64,000 nt of DNA from Brachionus plicatilis. Lineage: Eukaryota > Rotifera > Eurotatoria > Ploima > Brachionidae. The position numbers and the translations under genes are program-made. This document shows, one piece after another, positions 34,441 through 45,063 of this stretch. The number at the start of each line of letters is the position of its first letter. Position 1 is the first letter of the stretch. Below the pieces are notes generated by a model that saw only the letters and a program-made list of their open reading frames with translations, was not told the origin of the DNA and searched no databases. The stretch is taken from assembly GCA_010279815.1 (NCBI GenBank), contig QEOQ01000221.1, positions 135,864-199,863 of the forward strand. Reading direction: 5' to 3'.

Positions 34441-35184
34441 TGTTGTAAAATTTGTTCACCAAGTGGCAATGTGAAATTTTAGTACAAAAATTTCAGTACA
34501 AAAAGTAAAATCTAAATAATTTCTTTTCTAATTGTGCAAAAATGGTTCTGCAAAAAGTACAACATTGTGCAAATTTGTACAAACGAATTCCAAGCTCTAC
34601 AAAAACTCTGCTATTTATTGCAGAGTTTAATAAATATTTTTTGATGNNNNNNNNNNNNNNNNNNNNNNNNNNNNNNNNNNNNNNNNNNNNNNNNNNNNNN
34701 NNNNNNNNNNNNNNNNNNNNNNNNNNNNNNNNNNNNNNNNNNNNNNNNNNNNNNNNNNNNNNNNNNNNNNNNNNNNNNNNNNNNNNNNNNNNNNNNNNNN
34801 NNNNNNNNNNNNNNNNNNNNNNNNNNNNNNNNNNNNNNNNNNNNNNNNNNNNNNNNNNNNNNNNNNNNNNNNNNNNNNNNNNNNNNNNNNNNNNNNNNNN
34901 NNNNNNNATCCTTTTTATTAAATAATTAATTATTTATATCCCTTATATTTACTAAACTTGAATCTAACAAGATAAATTTTCAAAATTTTTAAGATTTGTT
35001 TCAAAACTAATTTTATTAAATTCACAGGCATCATTTAAATTAGTTTAATAGTGCTAAAATATTTGAAAAAAGCTCTTTATTATTCCCTTACGGAGTTATC
35101 AATTCATTAGTTACACTCATGTTCTGGCTTAAAGAAAATACTTAGTTCTATTGCAACCTTAAAGGACCGATTCGTTTGTCTAAA
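34441..35184. other. Assembly-gap region
   Basis: Positions 34647-34907 are 261 Ns. The left flank (34470-34640) contains repeated GTACAAAA/GTGCAAA motifs resembling the centre of the foldback at 141-524, so the gap may sit in a hard-to-assemble palindrome. The right flank is plain AT-rich DNA. Confidence 0.8.
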
Positions 35185-35436
35185 TTAAATTTTTTTATAA
35201 AAAAAAATAAAATGTACCGAACTACTGAATTTTTGTATTCTTTTGATATTAGTTTCCGAAAATGAGCTTGAAAAAGGCAAAGAATATTCTAAAATAGATC
35301 CACGAAAAGATTTAAAAAGTTTTCCATTGTTTGAAGCCTCTTTTTTGTCTGACAATATCTTTATCAAATTTATCCATGAAATACAGCGTTTCTTAAATTC
35401 GTCTACCATTGAGAAGTAAAAGTTAATTTTAATCAA
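35185..35436 (-). pseudogene. LINE reverse-transcriptase C-terminal fragment
   Basis: The minus strand reads LIKILSDKKE..., GSILEYSLPFSSSFSETNIKRIQ, parallel to LINIIKILSNKK, GSILDYSFPWLNSFSENNIKKLQ in the copy at 9122-9751. Only about 80 codons remain. It may belong to the same insertion as the LINE at 31287-34440, beyond the gap, or be a separate copy. Confidence 0.75.
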
Positions 35437-36029
35437 ATTTAATTAACTAACTAGTGACCAAATCGAATTAGCTTTTTGAACATAAATTGAAACTTGAATA
35501 AATAAAAAATTTGAAAGGACTATTGAAAAGCAGTATATTAGAATAAAATCTTGAATATGAATTTATATTCGATTTATTTTTACTTTTGAAATTAAATTCG
35601 AAAACTATTTTTTTTTAAATTAAATTTCGAACTTAACTTTAATTTAAAAAACTACTTGAATTATAGATAAATTCAACTAATAATTTAAAAGTATAAAAAT
35701 TTGAATATAATATTTGAAAATTTAGTTTTTTGTACTCTTGTGGCGTTAATTAAATCAGAACAGCTATTTTATGGTACCTGGTAAGATTGATGAGACTATT
35801 TTAATCCAGAAAATATTAGAAGAGTTGTATTGACTGGTGAAAATCTGGCACACTTTAGTATCAAAATCAAATAAAATATTTTTTGATCAGCAATTTTTTT
35901 GATTAATTTTTTTTTCAAATATTAAATTTAATAACTATTATATTCAGTTTTTGAAAAGTTTTTGTGAAATGTTATAATGGTTTGTTTAGAAATTCGAAGA
36001 AAATCAGCTTGGTCAATTTGTCGAGACTG
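35437..36029. other. AT-rich spacer
   Basis: I see no gene, RNA or repeat boundary that I can support in this stretch. Confidence 0.4.
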
Positions 36030-36915
36030 AGTCGACCAGAAAATATATATTTGAATAATGTTTTAAATGATTTTAAATGATGAAAGAAACTTTCCAGTTC
36101 TAATAGAGCGCTTAGTTGAGCACAGATGGTAAAAGATTGTTTTCCAAGGTGTTGATGTGATTGACAAGAAACTGATTAATTCATCCTGTATAAATGTTTC
36201 ATATACCAGCGCTTTTGTAAGAAATGCATCCCCAGATACCGGCTGAACCTCCACCGTTTTATACAAAATTTCTGATGAAACTTCCCATTTTAAAACTTTT
36301 CTACTATTACTCTTGACTTACAATCAAAGACCTCAAAATTGGACTCGTCACTGAAGATAACTCTGGACCAATCATTAACTGTCCTTTTAAGTCTCTGTTT
36401 ACACCACTTGTATCTTTTATGTTAAGAAGTGGTTTTCTTACCGCTGTATGAGACTCTAAACCTTTTTTTTGGAGAAATCTCATTACAGCATACTTATCCT
36501 AACCCCTTGAGTCTTGGAATAAAAATCAGTGGCGAGTTTTTGATAGCTAAATGTGGGATCTTTAAGAATCTATCTAAATAATATAACTTTCATCACCAAA
36601 AGTTAACTTCCGAAGACTGCCAGGATGACTTCAACCAGACAAGTCTCTTCATATCGTTTTTTAGTCGAAGAGACAAATTTTGAAGATACATCTAACAGAT
36701 TGACTATCTCATCTTGCTTTCTTATCTCAACTTTTTAGGAGACCTACGATCTGCCAATTTACACATTTTTTTGGTTACCAACTTTTTGCCAAAATAAAGA
36801 TTTTGTGGTAATGTTATTTTGAAAGACATGAGAATTTGGAGAGTATTTAAATTAAGCAGTTTGAGAGCACATTTTACTCAAAATTAGAAAAAAAATGTAA
36901 GAATTAATCATAAAG
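36030..36915 (-). pseudogene. Tc1/mariner transposase relic
   Basis: On the minus strand, fragments read VIFSDESNFEVFD (the FSDES motif before the second catalytic aspartate of Tc1 transposases), TVEVQPVSGDAFLTKA and TSTPWKTIFYHLCSTKRS in adjacent frames. The block shares CATCAACACCTTGGAAAAC and a further 100 bases with the plus-strand relic at 19840-20490. The upstream end (36836-36915) recurs as a solo fragment at 42952-43012, so it may be a terminal repeat. Several stops and frameshifts are present. Confidence 0.75.
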
Positions 36916-37170
36916 ATGTGAAAAAAGATTGTTTTAATTGTTTAATCTTTTTAATCATCCGAATTTATAAACTTTTGAACCGACTTTTAATTTTTAATTT
37001 TAATAGGAAGTTTTTTCATTATAAATATTTAAAAGTTGATTATATTGTCACATATCAAATTGTAGAGAATAAAAAATTCTACAAATCAGTTTTTTAATTA
37101 TTTTCTTTTGCACTCAATTTTTCGTCAAATACAATAAATAAGCAATTTAAGATAAATAAAATAATGGACG

Positions 37171-39758
37171 TTAGTAAACTATAACCATAAAAATAGTAAA
37201 ACATACCACAAATTTAATAATACAACCACAAATTTAGAAATAAATTCACACATTTTAATTTTTTTCCATTAATTTAATAAAAATACTACAATTATCTTGA
37301 TCAAACAATATTTTTAATAAAAATGCCCTTATATTCGATTAAAACTCCACTAATTAAGTAAAAAAAATTCAATCAACTTGATAAGCGACAGTTAACTCTT
37401 ATACTATTTAAACCAGTAAAATGAAAGTTTTTTTCATTCATAAATGTCTGAAACACAGTCAAAAGAAAGCATTTTAGAAGATCCATTAGACCAAACTTTA
37501 GATGACACTGATCAAGATTGGGACGACGTGTTAAAACCACAAAATCAAAAAAAACGTGGCAAAGCAATTACTTACGAGCTATATCAACCATTCAAAGAAT
37601 ACGACCAAATTGTAAAACAAATAAAAGAAGGTAACATCAATGTTAACAATTGGATATTCAAGAACAAAGATGGAGATAAATATCGTATTATTGTAAGTTT
37701 AACAAACAAGGCTGTCGCGCAGCTCTTTACTTACAATTAACAAGTGGCTCTTGTGGAAATTGTTTCATTTCTGATGAAGAGCATTCAAATCATGAAACAA
37801 ACACAGAAACTCCAAGAGAAGAAATAGATGATGCAATGTATCAAAAAATTTTAGAGCTTGAAAATTTGGGTATCAAACCAGAAGGTATTTTAAAAAATCT
37901 ACTCAAAAATGGATTTCAACCACCTCAAAAAACAAAACTAAACAATATTTTAAAAACGATTCGAAAAGCAAAAAAAGTCACTAATCAACCAACAATGAAC
38001 GATCTGAAAAGGTGGTGTGAACAATACAATGAAATTCCTGACGAAGAGGATAAAGTTTTTGTCGGTGAATACGAATTACAAGCATTTCCAGATCAAAAAT
38101 TTAGAGTCTTACTAACAACTAAACGATTGTTAAAACTATCAATTGATTCAAAGTATATATTATCGGATGCAACGTATAAATTAATCTACGGTGGATTCCC
38201 AGTGATAACAGGTGGAACAACGGACAAAAATAAAAATTTTCATCCATTCGGCATTGCGTTATGTTCTTCTGAAAACAATTTCGACTTCGCTTTTTTTTTT
38301 AGAGCTATCAAATCAGCATGTTTCAGAGTATACGGTCATTCAATCAGTCCATCAATCTTAGTCGCTGATAGCGCTGATGCCATAACGCTCGGATTTAAAA
38401 AAGTTTTCAATTTAACAAAAAGAGTAAATTGTTGGGCGCACGTAATAAGACGAATAGATAAACGATTGTTAGTTTTTGTGGAACCAGTACGAAAAGAGCT
38501 GAGAGAAGACATAGTAAATATTCAAAAAATTTTTCGTAACGATTTGTTTCATCTCGCAACGGATTTATTCAAAAAAAAATGGCTCGCGAAAAAAAACAAA
38601 TCAATTGATGATTTTGTCGAATATATTTTCGTAACTTGGATCGAAAAGGACAACGGATGGTATGAAGGATATATTAAAGATATATGTTTTCCGTCAACGA
38701 GCAACGGTCTTGAATCTAGTCACGATAAGATCAAGCAAGCTCTTCAAAATAAAAGATTAGGAATTATCGAATTTTTGAATGAGTGTCGTTCGAATTTAGT
38801 CGAATATTGGTCCCAACAACGATCGGAAACAATTTCAACAATCAACCAAGTTACCAACATTTCAAACGAGTTCGAAAATTTAAATCACAAAAAATTTCAC
38901 ACAGAGCCAATTATTAATAAAAATGATCTATTAGAAGCTTACAAATGGAACGTCAAAAAAAAAACAATACAACATATTGGCGAATTTTACATGGTTAAAA
39001 GTGGTAAAGACAAAAATTCAAAAAATTTGTCACGTGACGACTGCAAACAATTTTTACAACGCTTAGATGAAAAACCTTGGGACAATTTCAACCAAATGAT
39101 CAATGATGTTTTTAGTATTCGTTTGATTAAATTAAATCAACAAAATTGGAAAAACACAACTTGTACATGTGTTGATTGGTTAAAAAACTACAAATGCTAT
39201 CATACAATTGCAATTGCGTATCGTCTCAAATTGGTCAATTTCAATAGCATTTTTATGGATCAACCAATATGCAACAAAAGAAAGAGAGGGGCTGCAAAAA
39301 AAACTTTAAAAAGCCTACAATACCAACCTTCAGATTTAGTTAGTGATGAAGAAGAAACTAATGATGAAGAAAATGGTATCGAAGAAGAAATTACACAACC
39401 GAATATAAGGATTCGTAATAATATACCAACAACAAGCTCAGATGTACCAACAACAAGCTCAAATAAATCAACTTCTAGTCTCTCAAACTCTGAAAATATT
39501 TGCAAAAAATGTAATATGCCTATGAAAAAAAAGAAATATTTCTACTGTATTAATAAATGCAAACAATAATTATTTTTGTGTAACTTTAATCAATTTTTTG
39601 GTAAATCTATTAATAAAATGGTAAAAAAACTAAATTTGTATTATTTTTAATTATTTTGAGGATAAATAATTAAAATTAAGATAAAAATACTGAAAATATG
39701 ATAATTTTATTAAATTTGTGGTATGTTTTACTATTTTTGTGGTAATTTTTAACTAATT
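37171..39758 (+). mobile_element. Mutator-like transposon with about 45-base terminal inverted repeats
   Basis: The left end (about 37171-37220, with AAATAGTAAAACATACCACA) is the reverse complement of the right end (about 39708-39758) with few mismatches. The unit of about 2.6 kb contains one transposase gene, broken by a frameshift. Target-site duplications of the expected 8-10 bases were not resolved by eye. Confidence 0.75.
37444..39569 (+). pseudogene. MULE transposase with FLYWCH-like N-terminus (one frameshift)
   Basis: From ATG 37444, 98 residues contain a FLYWCH-type start (NWIFKNKDGDKYRII); the frame then slips by one base near 37695-37705 and continues as KQGCRAALYLQLTSGSCGNC and on through 37836-39569. 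The second part carries a MULE DDE domain: the first aspartate in LSDATYKL, the second in ADSADAITLGFKK, and the third acidic residue in SNGLESSHDKI. A SWIM finger CTCVDWLKNYKCYH and a C-terminal CKKC...C...C finger follow. Apart from the slip the ORF is intact over about 600 codons, so the copy is young. A GTAAGT at the slip would give an intron of only 18 bases, so a true frameshift or a base-call error is more likely. Codon use is more AT-rich than in the host genes. Confidence 0.88.
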
Positions 39759-39779
39759 TTGAGGTATTAAAATATTATC

Positions 39780-41850
39780 GCTCGTTACAAATTCAGACAA
39801 TGGAAAAAAAGCTTTATTTTTAACATCGTGAACTACAATCGAATAAAAAAATTATTTGTGCTGAATTGCAATGTTTTAATGAATCGTACCAGTGGCGTCA
39901 AAAAAACAGACCGAATGATGTTTTTTGATGGATGACCACATAATAACCTTCATTAAACATTTTTGAAATTTATCCCATGATTAGAACAAAATAGACAAAA
40001 CTCTTTATTTTTACCGAAAATCATGCCGATTAGCTTCTTAAACATAAAATTCGACAAGATGAATAAAGGCTTTGTAAATTATGTAAAGTTTTTAAAAGAT
40101 ATCTGGATCTGTGACAACATTAAAAACCCGAGAGGACTAATATCAGAGAGGCCAATTTCTTGAACATATACTTTTAAGTGTGTTTCAATCTGACTATTTT
40201 TTGATCTGTCAAATTTTTGGCAGCCAAAGCATCAACGAAAGATTCATTTTAAATTTTATAAAAGTGTTTTAAAGCTCTTTTCATCATTCCTAATGTAAAT
40301 CTGTTTGTGATTTTCTGATCTTAAAAAAATTTAAAATAACCAAAACGTCTTGCAATTTTAGGAAAAACTGAAAATGCCAAGAAATGCTCGATTTTCATGA
40401 TTGTGAATTGTGTTTTCTATGATTGTGTTAACGAATCCATTTCTCATTACTATTTCAGACTGACGTTGTCTTTTAATACCTGAGCATCTATTTACTTTGG
40501 TCGTCTTTTCATGATCGTTTTTTTTTTCAAACGTTAATATAATACACAATTTATTCCAAAAAGTATTTGTTTTTTGATTTCGTTCAGTATCGTCTTTAAA
40601 AATTTATAAATATAACAGTTCAGCTTTTCGGGACGATAAATTGAAGGGTTCCACTCCAGTATGGAAACTTCTTTTTCTGACTCAATCTTTACTTAAATCT
40701 TTTCGATCGAAATGATATCCAGAAGCTTTAACCTATTTCTTGATTTTTTTTGCTTTAAAAATCACTAAAGCTCGAATTGAATTGCGAAGAATAATCGTAA
40801 ATCAGAAAAAAGCTCTTCAAAATGACTGCTTCATCTTTTTAAATTTTAATTTAAATGCTTTGGAAATCATCATCTATTTGCATTTCTTCTTCACTTTCCG
40901 TTTTTGAAGGTAGGACATCTTTTATGAATTTTCGATAACCTTTTGTATTCCGCTTCAATCAAGAATAAATATTTATGACATCTTTATACTTCCTCTTCTA
41001 AAAATAAGCTTTTGAATTTCGATTCTAAAGCTTATTCGAATTTCGATGTTAGTTTCAATGTTCTCAACTGGTTTTTGCGATTCCAATAATTTATGGTCTA
41101 CGTGATATCTTTTCAAGATTTCAAGTGTTACTTTGATTAGATTATTCAAGCTTATTTCGCTTTTAACACATTGAAGAAATTTTGTCATTTTTAATTCAAA
41201 AAGAAATCTAATTTGTAAAAATATTATAACTTTACCAAAAAGAAAATTTTACCAAAATTATGCGGTCTAATGTTTTAAAAAAAAATTTTAATTAAAAATT
41301 TTTATTTTTTTAATTTTTATAAAATATTTACTAAGTTGCGATGGGTCGCTAAAATATATTAGCCTCAATTCTGCATTGATGTCATGGAATAGATTTTGCT
41401 CGACATTAAAAGCACTTTGAGTTGAGCTTACACTTTGTTTTGAATCATTAAGAAGAAATAAGGTCGGTTTTGATTTATTGATTGATTCTTGAAAAAATTG
41501 ATTTGGTATTGTCAATGATTCAAATGAATAAGAAGACGTTGGTTTTGGCATAAACGTTGGACAACCTCAAATTTGACTCTCATATATATCCATTTTTTTT
41601 GTTAGCTCCTGACGCAATGTTTTTTCATTTTCATATTGTGTCTGTAATGTTCGGTAATGTTTTTTGAAATCTTTATACACATTTATTATCGTTAAATCGA
41701 ATATATCGTTACTGAGGGTATCCATTTGGCTGTCTTTTTGATTAATTACCGTTTCAAACTGAAAAGATGGGAAAAAACAAAATACCGTTTTCGATTCCCT
41801 TTTTTTTTTAAATTTCATCTATTTCCGCAGAACTGACACTTTCGCCCATT
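39780..41850 (-). pseudogene. Decayed DNA-transposase gene (DATG type) with coiled-coil N-terminal part
   Basis: On the minus strand a start MGESVSSAEIDE (about 41850-41812) is followed by coiled-coil frames (41758-41567 KDFKKHYRTLQTQYENEKTLRQ; 41551-41288) and further fragments at 41188-40973 and 40549-40358 (RQRQSEIVMRNGFVNTIIEN). Near 39940-39780 the frame reads SVCFFDATGTIH then SIVVHDVKNKAFFPLSEFVTS, which has the layout of a catalytic DATG strand of a cut-and-paste transposase. Many stops interrupt it. The superfamily is not certain; MULE-related is my best guess. It abuts the right end of the intact MULE. Confidence 0.5.
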
Positions 41851-42334
41851 TTCTCTTTTTGGTTTTATTTTTTTATTCAATGTGAAGAAATCAAAACGAC
41901 ATTCACATTTAAAAATCAAAATGTTGTATTTTCAATTGCTTTTTTTATTTAATCTTTTCTGGTAATCAAAATTTGATTTTATTTAATTGTTTATTTTTGC
42001 AAAGAGATTCAGCAAAAATTGTTGATTTTATTTTTTTAAATATCATTTCAAAGATCTTTAATTAACTGTTAGGTTACCTCAAAAATAAAAAAAAATAAAT
42101 AAAAAAACAATTTTAACATTCCAAATCTCTAAACTCTAATCTAGAAAAAAATTTGGCTTTTTCAAGAAAAATTGTTTTTTTCTAAAAAATATGGCATTTT
42201 CTACTAAAATAAAATTTTTGCAAATTTTTTTACTCTTAAGGAAATTTTTTTCGCTGATATGGTTTGATCGCAAATTTCGTCATCCGTCTTCGGCCGCCGG
42301 CCTGGCCGCCAAAGTGGCTGTCCGTTTTAAGTTT

Positions 42335-42960
42335 TGCCGTACATATGTGATATTGGCACTTTTCCAAGCTTAAGGAACTGTACCTTCTAAGATTAAAAAG
42401 ATCTTTTATTTCTTTTAATAAATTTAAAGGGAGGTTTTTTAATATTAAATTGTGGATAAGGTCAGGTCTGTAAGCTACTTATCCCTAAACCTTTTTAATG
42501 CCATAATCATTTCATTAAGGCTAATCGGTTCGTTGAATATTGGCTGACTTTTATTCTTAAAGTATTTTAAATTAAAACGAGTTATTTCTGTATCTTTTTC
42601 AGTGTTTTCGAGCTCAGAATTAAGACTGAATGTTGAAGATAATATTTTTTCAAATAATTTCCCTTTTTCCTCAACTGTTTTGAAATCTAGTTTGTTAAGA
42701 GTAAGAGTCAGGATTAAATTTATTCCTTTTTTTTATCGAAACTTGTTTATTTTTTTGCAGAATTGCCCTGCTTAATAGGGTTTTTTCCTATCTTTTAAAT
42801 AAAATCAAACCAATTTTGATTCCAAAATTTTTTTAGGCAAATTTTAATTTCCAATGTTAAATGATTATATCTTTGTTTCGTCATTTGACAGCGAGTTTTT
42901 TGAAAATATCTTCTTATTTTCTTTCGTTCTTTGACATTAGGAGTCAGAGAGTATTTAAAT
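42335..42960 (-). pseudogene. LINE fragment: linker and start of reverse transcriptase
   Basis: The minus strand reads LTPNVKERKKIRRYFQKT, then an IKICLKKFWNQNW block (the region between endonuclease and reverse transcriptase), and further down PDLIHNLILKNLPLNLLKEI, nearly the same as in the LINE at 34322-33962. A tract at about 43320-43205 reading SKIAQKNKVKLTNINN may be an upstream piece of the same copy, separated by a 60-base repeat at 42952-43012. Confidence 0.7.
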
Positions 42961-43012
42961 TAAACAGTTTAAGAGCACAATTTACTCAAAATTAGAGAAT
43001 ATGTTAGAATTA

Positions 43013-45063
43013 ATCATTACCATATGGACTTTTAGTGCAACGTTAAAATACAAATATTTACGGTATATTTGTTTTTTGCACCAAACTTAACTCTTTTCAG
43101 ATTAGAAAATAAGTTTTAGTCAAATAAAATAAAAAAATTCTATAGAGATATATTGAAAATGAAAGTTTATTTATTTGTTAGTCCTTCTATTTAGAAGCAG
43201 GTTTCATTTTCTTAAGGTTCTGTTCAAATTACCTTTGTTCATTTGAGTCTTATCATTATTGATATTAGTGAGTTTAACCTTATTTTTTTGGGCGATTTTG
43301 CTTTCCTGTAGCACTGAGTCATTTTACTTACTTGCGGTCACTAAAATATATCTTACCAAATTATATTCCAAGAGACTAAAGACTTGGACTTGTCTTGAGA
43401 CTTTTGACTTGCTAACAACTCTGGCGCAACCTAGCAATTCTTGTGTACCTAATTAAAAATTAATTGAAAAATCTCAAATATTTTTTTTAATTAGACTAGA
43501 TAAAAAGAAGATTATATGTTTTTATATTTTTTTATAAGATTTGTCTCTAAGATTTTTTGTTTTTCAGTAGATAATAAAATGAAAAATAGTATAATCGATA
43601 AAAATATTTAATTTCTTACAAAATGAATGTTTCGCTAAGTATTTGATTATTAATCTTAGAGCAGATTTAGGATTTAAAAAATAATAAGAAAATTATATTA
43701 TATGATATTTCTTTCTCTTTCGGAAAGCTTATTTTACTAACTATATCGTGCTTTGATAAATACCGTCAAATTAAATTAAAAATTCTGGCAAAGCTTGCAT
43801 TAAATTTTTTAGATCCGACTGATAGTGAAAATTCTTTCAAAAAATGTTTGAATGTTTGCATTTAGTTAGTAAAAATTGAAATGGAAAATGATGGTGAACG
43901 TCATTATTTAAATTAAATTACCTTTACCTTTTGTGATAAATTTTTTTTTCATGTTTTTAAAAATTTTATTACTAAATTTAAAAAAATCACATAAATAATG
44001 GTAATTTTACGTTAACAATATTAAAGTTTAAAATTTAAAAAAGTAATCTCAATTTTTAATAAGAATATTTTCTTATTTCATAATAAAAAAAATGTGGAAT
44101 ATAAGATATTTATAATATGTTATTTCTGTTTTAATCCGCATTTAAAATTTTTTTAATTTTCAAAAAATTAAAAATGACATTGTTAGTCTTTATTTGAGTA
44201 TTAAATACATTTCTAGAAATGCAGAACAGCTTCTAGCTCAAGTTGGGCTGTGGTGGACAAAATATTTAATTTAGATTTAGCTTCATAAATATTGAAATTC
44301 AGAAAATCAATTTTAACTAATAATTATTTTTCTACTTTCAAATTAGTATTGTTGGCAGATGGAGCGGAGTTGGCATTGACGGTCTGTTCTACAAAGTGCT
44401 TAAATCAAATTTACAAAATAAAAAAAAGTTCCCTAAACTAATTTTTTTTAGTTTGTAACTAATTTTGTAAGTTTTTGGTCAAATCAATTAGATTCCTTTT
44501 CACTTAAACAGCTAAAACGAATCACAAATTTACAAAAAATAATAAAATTTAAGTATTTTTCGGTATGCAAAATCTTATATTTCAAAGGTGGAAAGTTTTG
44601 AATCGCCGGATCCTTTGGGTAAGAAAGTTCATAAAATAGACGAACAAGTGTTGACATAATGTAATAGATTTTAAAAGATGAGAAGCTAACTAAAAATGTC
44701 ACTTTTTTGGATACTATCTTTTAAAGAGAAAATTTGTTTAAATAATTAGTAGGAAAATTTTTTTTATGTTTTTTTTTTTAATAATTTGATTGAATTTATT
44801 TTTAATTATAGGAGTTAGTAAAATATCTTTTGACTAAAGAATTTATTTTGAACATTTGGATTCTTTATTTTTTTAATTTTGATTTCATTTCGTGTTAAAG
44901 CTAAGATTTATTTCAATAGTTATTACAAACACTTTTTAGCGATAAATTTTTTATTTTTTTTTAGATTTTATACTGTTTTTAAAAGATTTAAAATTTTAAT
45001 TTTTTTAAATAAAGATTTCTTATTTTACAATAATATTTCAATTTAACAATTTATTTAAAAATA
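43013..45063. other. Intergenic AT-rich region
   Basis: Apart from one AAGTC-family fragment (43366-43423, ACTTTTGACTTGCTAACAAC) and a short GC-richer coding-like tract at about 44360-44410 after a CAG acceptor-like site, I see no supported feature. It includes the 5' flank of the 7TM receptor gene. Confidence 0.4.

Noticed and set aside
34542..34925. Open frame spanning the run of Ns
   Set aside because: Most of it is unknown sequence; the ends are AT-rich repeat, not coding.
37694..37711. Eighteen-base intron (GTAAGT...CAAG) reconciling the MULE transposase frames
   Set aside because: Far shorter than any other intron seen here (about 50 bases minimum); a simple frameshift explains it better.
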